Shown: positions 19,311 through 32,061, counted from the first letter of the stretch. The stretch: 64,000 bases of DNA from Lunularia cruciata (GCA_948567375.1 OX419755.1:46195001-46259000); one strand, 5' to 3'. The notes: a model not told the origin generated them from the letters alone. Program-made: numbers and translations.

Positions 19311-19879
19311 TTGATCAGTCATTCCTCCTTCCCTCTTCACTGAGACTCACCTTTTCTGCATGAATTCCTCTTGGTGTTATCCAAGTTAGTAGTTTGTGCC
19401 TTGTCTGTTGTTTTCTTGCCTAACCTTTCTTGATTGAGCCATCTAAAGGGAATTTTTTATGCCATCTTTGCATTGGATTGATCATCTCAAGACGAAGTTC
19501 CCTTACTTTGGGTTCTCGGGCTGGGTCTGATCCAAGTACTTCACTTCTGACACAAAGTCACTTTACTTTGGGTTACAAACCAGAGACACAATTCTTCTCC
19601 TTCCAATGCCATTTGAGTTCAATACTACTTTGTCTGTACACTTCTTCTTCAAAATAGAACAAAAACTAAAAGACAAAATATGTGGGTACCACAATAACTT
19701 CTAGAGAATGATGGATGTGTTGCATTTATTTGTAACCTAGATAATTGCAAATAAATAATTGATAGGGTAGTAGTCATGGCAGCAATATCCAAATTTATCA
19801 TTGATATGTTGCAACAAAATTGAGCATATTAGTCAATTGTTGGAAGAGAGAGATCAAGATGTGCAATAACAAGAGAAAT
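19311..19879. other. No gene seen
   Basis: AT-rich sequence between the LINE pile-up and the Ty3/gypsy gag. I saw no coding frame, RNA gene or LTR boundary. The 5' LTR expected for the gypsy element was looked for here and not found. Confidence 0.5.
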
Positions 19880-19899
19880 GAGAGAGAAACATTTCAAGA

Positions 19900-20590
19900 A
19901 GTAAAAGATCATGTCCAATTCCAAAACTAAAGATCTTTGACAACAAAAATCTCCCAAGTGTGGTAAAGAACTTGTGTTTGATTGTGAACATTATTTTGAA
20001 GCCACAAATCTCCTAGATGATTGAAGGAAAATCTTCTTGGCTTCAAGTCAATTAGGTGGATTAGCAAAACTGTGGTGGCAACTTTGGGTGGAGCCAAATC
20101 AATGGCAATTTGTTACTACAATTTCTACATGGAAGACTTCAAGAGTGTAGTCATTGGGTGCTTCCTAATCCTTAAATGTTGCACAAGCTGCATAAGATCT
20201 ATTGGTGGAAGTGAGATAGATTGATTCAAAGAGAAGTTAAGTTTCTTAATTCTAGAATACCATGATGTTGATCTTGGACATACAAGAAAGTGAAGCTTTA
20301 GATTAGTTTGCAAGGCTTGAATTGAATACCAAATTGGAACCCAAGCATCTAGAAGAAGCTATAGAGATAGTTGAGGGCTTTGACACCTTGGTTACCACGA
20401 GGTGGTCATGACCTTGATCTCCATAAAACTTGCAACCAAACCATGCATGGGTGGATTTGCCTACATCAATGGAGATTGATGCCATCCAACAAAGAAATTT
20501 TGGCATGGTAGATATAGAATGTTCATGAAAAATAGTGGTTGCTTTTATTGTTGCCAAATTAGATATCACATTGTAGAATATCCACTCCCT
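19900..20590 (+). pseudogene. gag remnant of gypsy copy 1
   Basis: Fragments in shifting frames resemble plant Ty3 gag: ASSQLGGLAKLWW near 20040-20080, a C-terminal MEIDAIQQRNFG at 20469, then CFYCCQIRYHIVEYP at 20540-20584. The last is a CX2CX4HX4C knuckle with the final Cys and spacing damaged. Gag normally forms the virus-like particle and binds element RNA. Stops and frameshifts make this non-functional. Confidence 0.6.
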
Positions 20591-20620
20591 AACCTTAAAC
20601 CCTTGACCAATTTTTCAAAT

Positions 20621-21191
20621 TATAATACCATTAGTTAGACAAATTATCTAAAGGTAAAAATTAGCTTGGTAATATCTTTAGAGATGTTACATACAATGTT
20701 ATTAGTGGATTAGATAGATGATTCACCAAAAGAGGACTTCTATTAATGGAGTAGAGGTAAAAAATACAACAAGAACTTTAAAGGTAATTTTGGAGGCCTA
20801 AACAAAAGAATTAGACCTAAAAAGGAACCATCTATCCACTTAGGACAAAAATAGCATTATCTTCTCTTCCTGTAGTTTATCTCATTAAAATCTTTACAAT
20901 GCTACCTCTTCCATTTTGCTTTGAGCTCTTTGCAAAAACATTTTTAAGAGATTCCTTTTGGTCAAACTTGTTTGACCAACCAAATAAAACTAGTGTTTAC
21001 ATGTAACCAATCCATGTAGCTAATCCAAGAGTATAACTTGATAACATGTCAACAATCCATGTATTTAATCTAAGAGTGTAGCTTCCTCAAAGGAGATCTT
21101 CTTCACTTTATACTAAAGACAAAGTTTTCCTTTAGTGCATCAAAGTTTTGAGAATTCCAATCTTATGTTCTTTAGTCTTTAGACTATTACA
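20621..21191 (-). mobile_element. Decayed LTR of the 9617-10361 family, inverted
   Basis: The reverse complement matches the 745-bp solo LTR in several blocks: the ends (TATAATACC at 20621, ATTACA at 21186-21191), the GGTCAAAC-TTGTTTGACCAACC region, and ACATGTCAACAATCCA. At about 571 bp it has internal deletions. It lies between gag and pol of gypsy copy 1, so it inserted there after that element. Confidence 0.68.
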
Positions 21192-21959
21192 AGTTTGTAG
21201 AGCTCAATGATTAGTGAAACAAAGAGTCCCATTAGGAAATATCAAGCCACTTATTGAGAACTTGATTAATGCTAATGAGATTGCATGCTTTGACCTATGC
21301 AAGTTTGATTCACTTGCAAGATATGATATTTAATTTTGGTTGTATAATTTTGATTGATTTTGAGAGTTTTGAGAATTACATATCCATGCAATTAGCAAAG
21401 GAATATTGTAATTACATCAAGGCAATATTGGTAGTAAGTTGATGATGGTAGACAATATAAAGAGCTTCATATTTTATACTTCACATCTTGTTGTATTTAA
21501 GATTAAAAGAGTGTATTTAGAGTGTATGAAATTTGTAGTAGCTCACCTAAATTATGATATCATTTTGGCTTGAACATCATAAGGCTCAATTTGATTGGGC
21601 CTAATGACAAATTCAACTACAACACCAAGGTAAGGATTATTGATTAGGTTGTTTTGCACCTCTATGTAAGACACCTTCAAAAAGTGTGTCCCAAGACAAG
21701 AAGTTTGTTAGTATAGCAATTATAGAGTAAGGTTTGGAGGAAGATATTCATATTTTTGCAATATGGATCAAACTTGTTGCACAAGGGAGCTCTAATGATG
21801 ATCAAAAGCCAATGGTTGATCAAATAGTTTAGGAGTCTGTATACATGTTTGTGGATGATCTTCCAAAGGGATTATCCTCTAATCAAGATATGCCTTTCAA
21901 GTTTGAGCTAGTGCTAGGTAGTACTCCAATGAATAGACCAATATATTGACTTTTAGCAA
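21192..21959 (+). other. Gypsy internal region without recognisable domain
   Basis: Between the nested LTR and the RT there are only weak, stop-filled frames. Protease should lie here, but I could not find a D[ST]G motif in a convincing context. Confidence 0.4.
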
Positions 21960-21985
21960 AGGAGTTAGAGTAAATTCAAACAACA

Positions 21986-24219
21986 ATGATCAAGTTGTTG
22001 GAGAAGAATTGTATACAACATAGTATATCTCCTTGGGAAGCAACAATATTATTTGTAACCAAGAAGGATGGATGTCTTCACTTCTATATTGACTACGATG
22101 GCCTTAATAAACAAATGGTGAAGAATGCATATCCCTTCTCTCAAATTGATGAATTTTTGGATCACTTGAGTGGAGCACAATACTTCTCAAAGTTGGATCT
22201 GCAGAGCGGCTATTGGTAAACTTCAATTGATTGGAAGGATGTGTAAAAAACTACCTTTCACACAAGGCGTGGCATTTTGAATGGAGGGTTTTACCTTTTG
22301 GGCTTACTAATGCTCCGGTAGAATTCATGGGTCAAATGCATTGGGTGTTAGAAGGGCTATTGGATCAATACATGGTGTTGTTCTTAGATGATATCTTAAT
22401 TTATAATAAGATGGAGACAAAACACAAGAACCATGTACAAGAAGTCTTACAACCATTAAGTTAATGGAAGTTTTATTACGAGAAGTTTTACTACTACTTT
22501 TTGGTAAAAGGAGGTTACTTTCTTGGGTCATAAGTTCTTAGTGGGGCGGATCAAGATGGAAGAAGCGAAATCAAGATGGAAAATCAAAGCCATTATTGAT
22601 TGGCTTACTCCTAAGGATACCACAAAAGTTAGGGCATTTAATAGATTGGTAAGTTTTTATCAATGGTTCATCCACTATTATGCTCATGTGGCCACACGAT
22701 TGATAGATCTCTTAGAGAAGACATCAAGTTTTGCATGGACCACAAAGTAAAAAAAAGCATTCAAGAAATTGAAGTATATGGTGTCCTCACAACCCACACT
22801 CCAACTATATGATTCTCAACTACCTTGTGTGGTTGATTTTGAAGCTTTTAACTTTGCCATTTGAGCAATGTTGCAACAAGAATCTCTAGATGGTTTACAT
22901 CCTATGCCTTTGTGTCTCACCAACTAAACATAATAGAAAGGAATTATTTTTCTCAAGATGGAGAAAATTTGGTAATGGTATATGCCACAAAGGTATGGAG
23001 ACACTATCTCTTGGGCAAACAAGTTATCAAGCATACCAATCACAAACCTTGGTTGCAAAATTTACAATTTGGAGCACATGAAGAAACAGCTTCATTTATG
23101 GGAGGAACAATTATAATTCTTTGACATCAAAATTGGGTACAAAACCAACAAGTTCTACATCATTCTTGATGCTCTATTGCAATGCCCTGATTTGAAGATT
23201 CTTTTTTGAATCTCCCATGATAGTAGCAATCACCAAAGTGTCAACCAATTCAAAGGTAAGTATAGAGTTCATGAAAAATTTACAATAGGATCCCTTCTTC
23301 CAACTAGTGCAATGCCATCTTGTAGCACATTACAAGGAATAAAACACCTTTTCCTTCAAGGAGTGCTTTTTATTTTTTAGAAAAAGATTTATGTTTTGAC
23401 TATGGGTGAGCTCTGACTTATGTGGCTTGAAGCAGCCCATAACTTATCAATCACAAGTCACTTGGGTGCGGATAAAACCTTGAGTACCCTCCAACATTAG
23501 TGGTGGTGGTTGAACATGGCACAAGAAGTTCAAGAGTTTGTTTGATCTTGTGAGAGTTGCCAATGTAACAAGATCAACAACTAGAAACCAAGTAGACTAT
23601 TTCAATAACCTCCCATTCCAACTCCTCAATGAAAACATGTAAGTCTCAACCTCATCACATCCTTCCTCCAAATAGATCAAGACTATATTGTCATTGTAGG
23701 ATTGTTAATAAACTTAGCAAGCAAATTCATTTGGCACCCATCATGGATACCATGTCCAACTATCCAAGATTTACTTTGACATTGTCTTCAAGCACCTTGG
23801 GATGCCAAGGGTTCTCATCTCCAATCATGATCCTTGATTTATTGGTAAATTTTGGCAAATACTCTTCAAGATACTTAGCACCAAGCTTACCTTTTCTACA
23901 TACTGCTTATCATCTCAAAATTGATGGGCAAAGCAAACATGCATATTTCACCTTGGAAGATATGCTTTGTGCCTTTATAAACATTTACCATACCAATTGG
24001 GATACTTCTCTTTCAACTACCGAGTTTGCCTACAATAATTCTAAGCAAGCAAGAACCAAGTTCTCTCCCTTCTTCCTTGATTTAAGGCAAGAACCACTTG
24101 TTCTAGACTCCCAACTTTTTCCTCCACCATCTCATATTCCTCATACGTCCACCTTCTTGTCCATGTTATCTAAATCCTTACACCAAGCTAAGTCTTATCT
24201 TCTCATTGCTCAAAATTGA
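21986..24219 (+). pseudogene. gypsy pol: RT, RNase H, integrase
   Basis: RT: KKDGCLHFYIDYDGLNK, YPFSQIDEFLDHL, FSKLDLQSGY (catalytic Asp), LPFGLTNAP and FLDDILIY (catalytic DD). RNase H: 22523-23124 (AFNRLVSFYQWFIHYYAHVA connection; YATKVWRHYLLGK and VIKHTNHKPW late). Integrase: an H2C2 zinc finger around 23440-23600 (HNLSITSHLGADKTL … CESCQCNK), then core remnants at 23629-24219 (HLKIDGQSKHAYFTLEDML … EFAYNNSKQARTKFSPFF). Stops at several positions and frame changes make it a pseudogene, but domain order and motifs are clear. Confidence 0.82.
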
Positions 24220-24576
24220 AAAAAAGCAATATGCTAATTAGCATTAGCATGATCTCACCTTTTAATTAGGTGATAAGGTCATGCTTTTTTCCAATAAACC
24301 TTCCCTTTCACTTAATTCTCATATAACTTTGCTCATAATTGGATAAGTCCATTTGATACTACTTAGATCATTTCTCATATTATCTATTGACTTGGCTTGC
24401 CTAGTCATATGCAAATCCATTTTATCTTCCATGTTTCAAAGCTAAAATCATTTTTTTCTAATCCATCTTCTTTTTCCATTTTTGTCCAACTCTCTCCTCC
24501 TCCTATCCCTATCAATGATTACAAGTAATGTGAATTTGATTATATACTTGCACATTACAACATCCAATATGATTGA

Positions 24577-24804
24577 AAAAAACACATGGAATATAAGGTC
24601 CTTTGGAAAGGGTATCTTCTTCAAGATACCCCATTAGAGCCCCTTTCTTATCTCCTCAATGAAAAATTTTCCATCCATGAGTTTGAAGATTCCATGGCAA
24701 CAAGGACATCACCAACTAGCGGTGGGGGAATATATAATAATATGAAGTTAGCAAATAAGTTTACAAAGGCTAATAAGTTAGTAAAATACATCACCTATAG
24801 TTAG
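24577..24804 (+). pseudogene. Chromodomain at the integrase C-terminus
   Basis: EYKVLWKGYLLQDTPLEPL followed by LLNEKFSIHEFED matches the chromodomain core pattern (Y.VLWKGY … WEP … I..FE). The first Trp is replaced by Leu in LEPL. In chromoviruses this domain steers integration to heterochromatin marks. The homologous part of copy 2 is at about 27410-27520 (KYKVLLKVY, ESLSYL). Confidence 0.72.
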
Positions 24805-25140
24805 AAATTATAAGAATATTCTAGAAGCATCTAGGAAGCTTCTTGGTCAAATGTTTTAGAAACACTTTGGAAGCTTCCAAGGATCAAGTAATTTCACATC
24901 AAGTTCATGACTAGCGTAGCTTTAATGCCAAGTAGGTAACTTCTAGTAGGAAGCTTCCTTGGTAGTTTAGTTTACACTCCAAGAAGATTGCTTTGAGAAG
25001 GAAACTTACTTGGAAGCTTCTCAAGAGCTTAGTGTTGTCTCATTATAAAAACCAAAACACAAGCTCATGCTAAGTATTTATAATTTCCCTCACTTGAGCA
25101 TTTCCAATGTGACTTTCATTTTGATACTCCATTTTTCTAT
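24731..25140 (+). mobile_element. Probable 3' LTR of gypsy copy 1
   Basis: It begins right after the GGTGGGGGAA polypurine tract. It has short GAAGCTTCC-like repeats and a TATA-like ATTATAAAAACC near 25040, as expected for an LTR promoter. The 3' boundary is uncertain because the next element (copy 2) begins near 25150 without a clear 5' LTR. No second copy exists in the window to define the ends, so the limits are approximate. Confidence 0.5.
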
Positions 25141-25149
25141 TTCACTACT

Positions 25150-27560
25150 TGGTCACCTACAGATTAACTAAGTCAAGAATGATTCTTCTTTAAAATTGAT
25201 TTTTGAAGAGATTATTAGTAGATTATAATTGATGGGGAAGATATGCAAAAGATTACCTTTGATACCAAGTATGGGTATTTTGAAGAGAAGGTCTTACCTT
25301 TTGGACTCATTAATGCTCTAGTAGTTTTCATGGATCAAATGCATTAGATGTTAGAAGGACAATTTGATTGATGAAAGGTGATGTTCTTGGATGGTATTTA
25401 TAATGAGATAGAGGTCAAACACAAGAATCATGTATAAGAAATCTTGAGACAATCTTTGTAATGGAAATTCTATTACAAGAAACCAAAGTGTACTGTATGG
25501 AAGAAGGAATTTGCCTTCTTGGGCCACAAGGTTTCAATGAAGAAGTTCAAAGATGGAAGAATAGAAAATCAAAGCTATTAAAAATTGGTCTACTCTTAAG
25601 GATGTTATTGAAGTATAAGGATTTGATGGATTGGTAAGCTCATCCACTAGTAAATTCATGTTGCCACATTGTTAATAAATCTCTTGGAAAAGACATCAAG
25701 CTTTGAGTGAACCATCAAACAAGAAGAAGCATCTAATTTAAGATTATGGTGTATTCATGATCCATCATCCAACCATATGATCCTCAACTATCTTTTGTGG
25801 TTAATTTGATGCTTCTAACTTTGCAATTAAAACTATGCTACAATAGGAATTCCTATATGGATTATGTTGCTATAATCTTGTATTGCTTTTTAATCTCAAT
25901 GACTAAATGTAAAAAAAAGGTTTTTATTTTGCTTGAAATAGAGAACAATTTGCAATGGTATGTGCAACAAAGATGTGGAAACATTGTCTCTAGAAGAACT
26001 AAATGATAATGCATATTGATAAAAAATCCTTATTATAGATCTTACATTTGGAGCACATGAAGAGTTAATATCATTGGTGGAAGCAAAAGTTACACTTATT
26101 TGATATCAAACTTGAGTACAAACCAAGAAAGTTCTGTATCATTCCCAATGCCTTATTACAACAACTTGATTTGAAGATTCTCTCATAATACCATAGTGTT
26201 TATTGACTTAAAGATCCAAATAGAGGTCAAACCTACTTTACAATAGTATCTCTTCTTTCATCTTGTGAAAAAAAAAATTTCATCACATGACAAGGATTAC
26301 AATACCTTTTTGTTTAAAGGTAGCTTTCTATTTTATGAGCATCAAGTCTATATTCTAGTTATGGGAGAACTACATGGAGCTAACGTGGATATAGTAGATG
26401 CTCCAACATTGGCTTAATTTCACTTTAATATTATCTTTTTAACACCATATGATGCCAAGAGTTTTCATCTTTGATTATGATCCTCAAATTATTAGTAAAT
26501 TTTTGAAAGTGATTTCCAAGATGGCACCAAGATTTCATTGTCTATTGCTTATCACCCTCAAACTAATGGAGAAACAAAACAAGCAAATTATACCTTAGAA
26601 GATATGTCACATGCCTCTATCAATTTTAATCATACCAATTACTATACTTGTCATATGGTTACCAAATTTTATTTATAATAACTCTAAGAATGCAAGTATA
26701 AGATTTTATGCCTTCTTTCTTAATTATGGGCAGATATACTTGTTCTAAATTCTTTTCTTACTTCACCACCATTTCATATCTTGATACTTCCACCTTCTTC
26801 TCTATGATATCTACATCTTTACATGAAGCCAAATCTCATCTTCTTATTGCTCAAAATTTTCAAAAGCAATATGCTAATAGGCTTAATTGCAGTATCACCT
26901 TTCAAGTAGGTAATAAGGTTATGTTTTCATCTAGTAACCTTTCTTTCCTCGTTACACTCAAGTTTATAAACTTGCTCCAAATTGGATAGGCCATTGGATA
27001 TTACTCATATCATTTCTCTTGTTGCCTATAAATATACCTTTCTAGTCATATGAAAATTCATCTTGTCTTCCCAATAGACGTAATGGCAATATCACCTTTC
27101 AATACGTAATAAGATCATGCTTTCATCTAGTAATCTACTCTCCTCTTGACAACCAAGTCTATAAACTTGCTCTTATCGGATAGGTCCATTTGATATTACC
27201 TAGATGATTTCTCTTGTTGCACTCATCCTAATCACATGAAGATCCATCTTATCTTCCATGTCTCAAAATTAAAAACCTTTATTTCCAGCCCATCTTTTTT
27301 TATTACTTTTATACAACCTCCTCCTCCTTAATCTCTAATAATTACCGTGAAGAACACAAATTTGATCATATTCTTGCTCAAAGAGACATCCAATATGGCT
27401 ATCAATTACAATTCAAATATAAGGTCCTCTTGAAAGTGTATCACCTTCACAATGCAAGATTTGAGTCTCTTTCCTATCTCTAAAATGCTCAAGTGACCAT
27501 AGAAGGGTTCAAAGATTCCATGGCAATGAGGATGTCACTATTGCCCCTACCTCCCAATAA
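25150..27560 (+). mobile_element. Ty3/gypsy copy 2, truncated pol
   Basis: A second, more decayed pol of the same family, collinear with copy 1 from the RT palm onward: YGYFEEKVLPFGLINALVVF and FLDGI (copy 1: LPFGLTNAP, FLDDI), RNase H remnants at 25700-26050, integrase (QTNGETKQANYTLEDM near 26560-26620), SLHEAKSHLLIAQN at about 26817, and a chromodomain relic at 27410-27520. The first half of the RT, protease and gag are absent. A ~190-bp internal duplication lies at 26881-27270. Confidence 0.78.
26881..27270 (+). repeat. Tandem duplication of ~190 bp in gypsy copy 2
   Basis: 26881-27074 and 27075-27270 are diverged direct copies (both contain ATCACCTTTCAA, TTTTCATCTAGTAA- or CTTTCATCTAGTAA-type blocks, and ATTTCTCTTGTTGC). 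They encode the integrase C-terminal region (VGNKVMFSSSNLS). Copy 1 has one unit here, so this is a local duplication. Confidence 0.68.
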
Positions 27561-28071
27561 TTGGCAAAGCTTCTAGAAATGTTTTAGAATTCTTAGATAT
27601 ATACTAGGTCTACCTTCTTTCAACTATACTTGGCTTTTGCTGATTCAATATCATTATATCAAGTAATAAGTAAGAGATATAATTATATATTGAGTAAGAA
27701 ATTGAGTAACTTGTATGCCAAGTAAAAGGCTAGCTTAGCTTGTATTGAGAGGTTTGTTGCACTTTGGGCCAAAGATTTGATATCCAATGGAATATTGGAA
27801 CCATTTTGATCATATGCAACAAGATAAATAATACTAGAACCTACTAATATAAAATGAAGTAATTATACCAAGGTGCAAAATTGAGATTGGATGGGGAAAC
27901 CCATCCTCTTGAATTAGAGATATAGACATGACCTTGATCTAAAGGATAATTTTGAAATAGATCTATATCAAGGTGTATGATTGGAATAGGTCAAAATTAT
28001 GACCAAAGTTATGACAAATCACAACCTTACACTAAATCCATCTCATGCACTTGTATCAACGTGAAGAGATT
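27561..28071. other. No gene seen
   Basis: Sequence between the end of gypsy copy 2 and the next LTR relic. The first part (CAAAGCTTCTAGAAATG) may be the start of copy 2's 3' LTR, but I cannot fix its limits. Confidence 0.4.
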
Positions 28072-28717
28072 CTCTAATGTTCCAAGCACAAGAGAAACCC
28101 AAAGAGAAACACAAGAGAAAAAACATCAAAAAAAACAGAAGAGAAACACAAGGTTTCATTCCTCAATACTTTGATGCTCCAAAGGAACACCTTGTCTTTA
28201 TTATATAGCAAAGAGGATATGTTCAAAGGGAGCTACACCATTGGATCAAATACACTGATTGGTAACATGTCAACAAGCTTCACCCTTAAATTAGCTATGT
28301 GGATTGTGACATGTTGATCCTTGTCTTATTTGGTTGGTCAAACAAGTTTGACCAAAGAGAATCTTTGGAGAATCTTCCTATAGAATCTTAGAACAACATG
28401 GGTGAGGTACAATTGGAAAGAAATGAGAATCTCAATGAGACAAACAAGGAAGGAAGAAAGAAACACCTTTTTCCTAAAGGAGAAGACGACTCCATTTTTT
28501 TAAGCCAAATTCATTTTCTTAGGCCTAATTCATTTGTTTAAGCGTCCAAAATTAGCTCTAAAGTTTACAATGTGTTTTTGACCTTAACCTTATTAGTGGA
28601 AGTACTCTTTTGGTAACACCTTCATATGATCTACTTAGACCATTGTATATAACATCTTTAAAGATATTACCAAGCCAATTTCACCTCTAGATAATCTATC
28701 TAGCTAATGGTATTATA
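28072..28717 (+). mobile_element. Decayed LTR of the 9617-10361 family
   Basis: Collinear with the solo LTR at 9617: a start like CTAATGTTCCAAG, repeated AAGAGAAACACA, the TATA block TTATTATATAGC near 28196, TTGGTTGGTCAAACAAG, GGGTGAGGTAC, AGTACTCTTTTGGTAA and an end GGTATTATA. About 646 bp. No primer binding site or gag follows, so it is read as another solo LTR. Confidence 0.7.
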
Positions 28718-31600
28718 GATTATAATGTCTAGGGTTTTGATTAGAAGCCACCTTAGGTCCACTAATCCCTTTATATAGTTTTAGCACTCTTAAGATTCCT
28801 ATCTTTTTATCTTTTGAATCTATACTTTAACAAAACTCAATTTGGAGTAGTTTTCTTAAAGTGCTTGGGCTAAACTTAGACTTGTTAAAAAGTTCTTCAA
28901 GAGTGCTTTTCATTCAGTTATTTCTCTTCTTCTCCTAAAGCTTGTTCCATATGATTATGTACTTATAAAGAGGTTTATACTCACATGTTAGCTATCAACA
29001 TCATGTCTATAATAGATGCATGAGAAAAACCTAAACCCTCCAATTGGTCATAAATTTGGTCATAATTTTGACCTATTCAAATCATACACCTTGACATAGA
29101 CCTATTTCAAAACTATTATGTAGTTGTAAAAAAGTATATTTGACCAAAAATTGTTGGTATAACCTAGATAAATTCTTCAAGTAATCTTGTTATTACGTAG
29201 GAGGTTCATTTTATAAAGATCTTGGACTATCGAGTCATGATTGAATTATTCATCTAGCCAAGAAATGGTTGTTAGGTACAAGGTCTAAATTTCAAGATAA
29301 TTATAAGATAGTCTAACTCCTATTGATAATATTGAGCCTAGCTCCATTTTATATCTTTTGTTTCTCCCTTGTATGGCTTGATGTGGTCTTCTAATCCTTC
29401 ATATGTTCTATGTGGTTGCCTTTTTCTCACTCAAGTTATGATCAACTAATATAACCAATAAGCAATTAATGTGGAATAAAAAATAAAATTATTATTTTTT
29501 CAGCCTAAGTGGCATTTTTTAGACTAGAATCACAAATAGTTTGTATTGGTAAGTAATAAACATGCTTGTGTAATTATTGTATTTTGGTGTGATCCAATAG
29601 AAAGCTGATAACTAGTGTTTATTAAACTCTTTTTAGTTTTTTTCTTATTGCGACTTGGCACTAAAATCAAGAAAATTTTGTATATAATACACTATTTTGA
29701 GTGGTATGGATTGTTGAAATACAATGTAGATTTTTAACTTACCAACCATAATCTTCCACACAAAGTTTAGATGCCCAAAATGAAAGTCAAATAGGATATA
29801 ACATCTTAATCATCAACAATAAATCATCCTTGAAAAGATCCATTGATTTATCAAATGATGCAATATCCTTCAATATAAGTTGTCTAATTAAATGTTTATA
29901 ATATATAATTTTTATTATAAAAAAACTTTCTCACAATCTAAAATAATTGTAACAAATTTGTTTTAAAATTATTATATTCTTTTCTCCATTCTCGTCATCA
30001 TCCACCCTCTTCATCTTTATCCGATCATGTGATGTAAGGAATACTTCCTCATGAATTTCTTCATGGAATAATTTTTCAAAATCCTTTGTTTGACTTGTTG
30101 CTTATCTGTGTAATTCTAAATTACTTTGACTTTGTTGCATTTCTAACTATTCTTTAAATTGACTATTAATCTTAAAGATGAAGTAACAATTATAAATAGA
30201 CTATGAAGAAAAGATCAAAATAGAGTAAGGATTATCATACAAACAAAGGAAGGAAATTGCATACAAAACCAAGAAGGATGGAAGACCCATCAAGCCAAGC
30301 CATACAATGATATACCTCAAAATTTTTAATTTGAAAAATCTGACTTATTGTATCTAATTTATTTGAGCTATCATACAGGGATAAATCATAAGAGGTAAAA
30401 TTATGCTAAACCTCAATATTTTTAACACAAAAAATCTGGCCTATTATACCTAAGATATTTGAGCTATCTAAATTGTATCTTCTATATACCACTTTAGCAT
30501 CTGCATAAGCATCACCTAGACACCTAAACATGACCATCCAATCCTCTATGAAGTAATAGATATATGCTATCTAAAGTAAGCTGTGAATTAAAAAGTGAAA
30601 ATGGTCACTATCTAAAATAAGGTATGAAGTGAGAATAGTAAAAGCAAGAAAGAAGTTGTAAGAAGCTAAGGAAGAAGAAAGGGAAAAGGGCGACCTTGTA
30701 GAAAACACAAAGGATGGGAAGACCTCATCTCAAGGAAGAAGAAAGTAGAAATCTAGAATATGGCTACCACTTCTCCTTAGTTTGAGTCTCAAGTTTGACT
30801 TCTCAATTAGCCTCATTTATATTTACTAGAGATTCTTACTACAAAATAAACTATAGGTTACCTTAAAAAATACCTTAATATTTCTTTAACTACTTATCTC
30901 TACCATACAACTTTTGAAAGAGATCACATAGTAGCCATAAAACATTTATGTGTAAAAATGTAATTTTTTATAGAATCTTGATGCTACTAGTAAAAGAGAA
31001 TTGAAACCCCCTATTGAGCCAATATTGCAAAGAATCTGAATCCATTAGAAAGACTAGGTTCAAGGAGTAAGAAGTTTGAACTTGGTATAGCATGCTTTTG
31101 TGAGTTTGATGCCCATGCTTGGGAGGAGCTCGGGAGGAGTTTGGGAGAGTGTGGAGATGGGAGAGGAGAGGGAGAGATGTGAGAGGAAAGATCTATATTT
31201 TCTGAAAGCTCTTTAGCATAAATCACTTGAGTGAATAGTTAATTCTATTTTTTATTCAATTTTGGTTCCATTGGTACTAAATTGAAGACTATGGAGAATT
31301 GAGTAGAAAGTTATAATTATTTTAGAGTTTTTAGGATTTAAATTGATCATAATCCAATGAGAGTGATGATTCAAGAATTTTCATTTCAATCTCTTGGTTT
31401 TCATGATTAAGTTCCATGGGAATTTAGTTTGAAAATTTTAGATATGGAAACTGAAAGTTATGAGAGTTTTTAGTTTTTAGGATTTAGAGAAATTGCATTT
31501 TCTTATGTGAGTTGGGATGTAGTTTTGCAAGTATGGGGAGATATGGATATGATTTTTATGAGTATGGGCATGGTATGAGATATGTTACTATTGTTAATCT
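28718..31600. other. AT-rich spacer, no gene seen
   Basis: About 2.9 kb of AT-rich DNA with only short random frames. I saw no motif of a transposon, tRNA or conserved protein. Confidence 0.5.
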
Positions 31601-31610
31601 TGTGCTAACC

Positions 31611-31874
31611 ATGGCTACACCTCCGCATGTGGGGCCACTTAGAGCGGTTCGAGATACACCATGCTCGATGTGTCACTGACGCTTTACCTTGCAAGGGGTA
31701 AAGACCCATGTAAGAAGGGTGCACAAGGACTATGATTGGACCACTTGGGATGCCTATGTGAGGCAAGCGACCACATCAAGAGCAGTGACACTTTGTATTA
31801 CATACACTTCTTCTATCCCTTTGTTGACCATTCTAGGGATACAAATCGAGTCGTGGGAGTGGTTAGCTTCTTAG
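31611..31874 (+). pseudogene. N-terminal C2H2 zinc finger of the RLE element
   Basis: From ATG 31611 the frame reads MATPPHVGPLRAV, then a finger with CSMC, TGA in the middle (31677-31679), then RFTLQGVKTHVRRVH: a C-x2-C … H-x4-H finger of standard spacing. It continues as KDYDWTTWDAYVRQA. RLE elements such as R2 use N-terminal fingers for target DNA binding. The TGA inside the finger makes it a pseudogene. Confidence 0.65.
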
Positions 31875-32061
31875 GTGGGTTGCATTTGAGACTAGTTATT
31901 TAAGACTAGTTTTCCATGTCCATGTCCATTCAATAGGCTACCCATACACTCCAGATAAGGCTATATAGGCTTTTGCCTACCACTTGATTGTTTAGCACGT
32001 GATCCCTTGGAGGAGTTAGCTTGGTTCTTATTCCTCTTACTCCCTTGATGGTGTCTTTGTT

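Larger units (their letters stand above)
19880..24730 (+). mobile_element. Ty3/gypsy chromovirus-type element, copy 1 (gag-pol)
   Basis: Decayed element in canonical order: gag (about 19900-20590; GGLAKLWW, MEIDAIQ, degenerate CCHC knuckle), an inverted solo LTR (20621-21191), RT (21986-22464), RNase H (about 22520-23120), integrase (about 23430-24220) and chromodomain (about 24577-24700). A purine-rich GGTGGGGGAA at 24721-24730 is the likely polypurine tract, with the 3' LTR starting next to it. RT before integrase makes it Ty3/gypsy, and the C-terminal chromodomain places it with the chromoviruses. No 5' LTR, primer binding site or protease was identified. Many stops. Confidence 0.85.

Noticed and set aside
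27977-28174. 65-codon frame with repeated RETQ/KKQK residues
   Set aside because: It comes from AAGAGAAACAC repeats at the start of an LTR relic.
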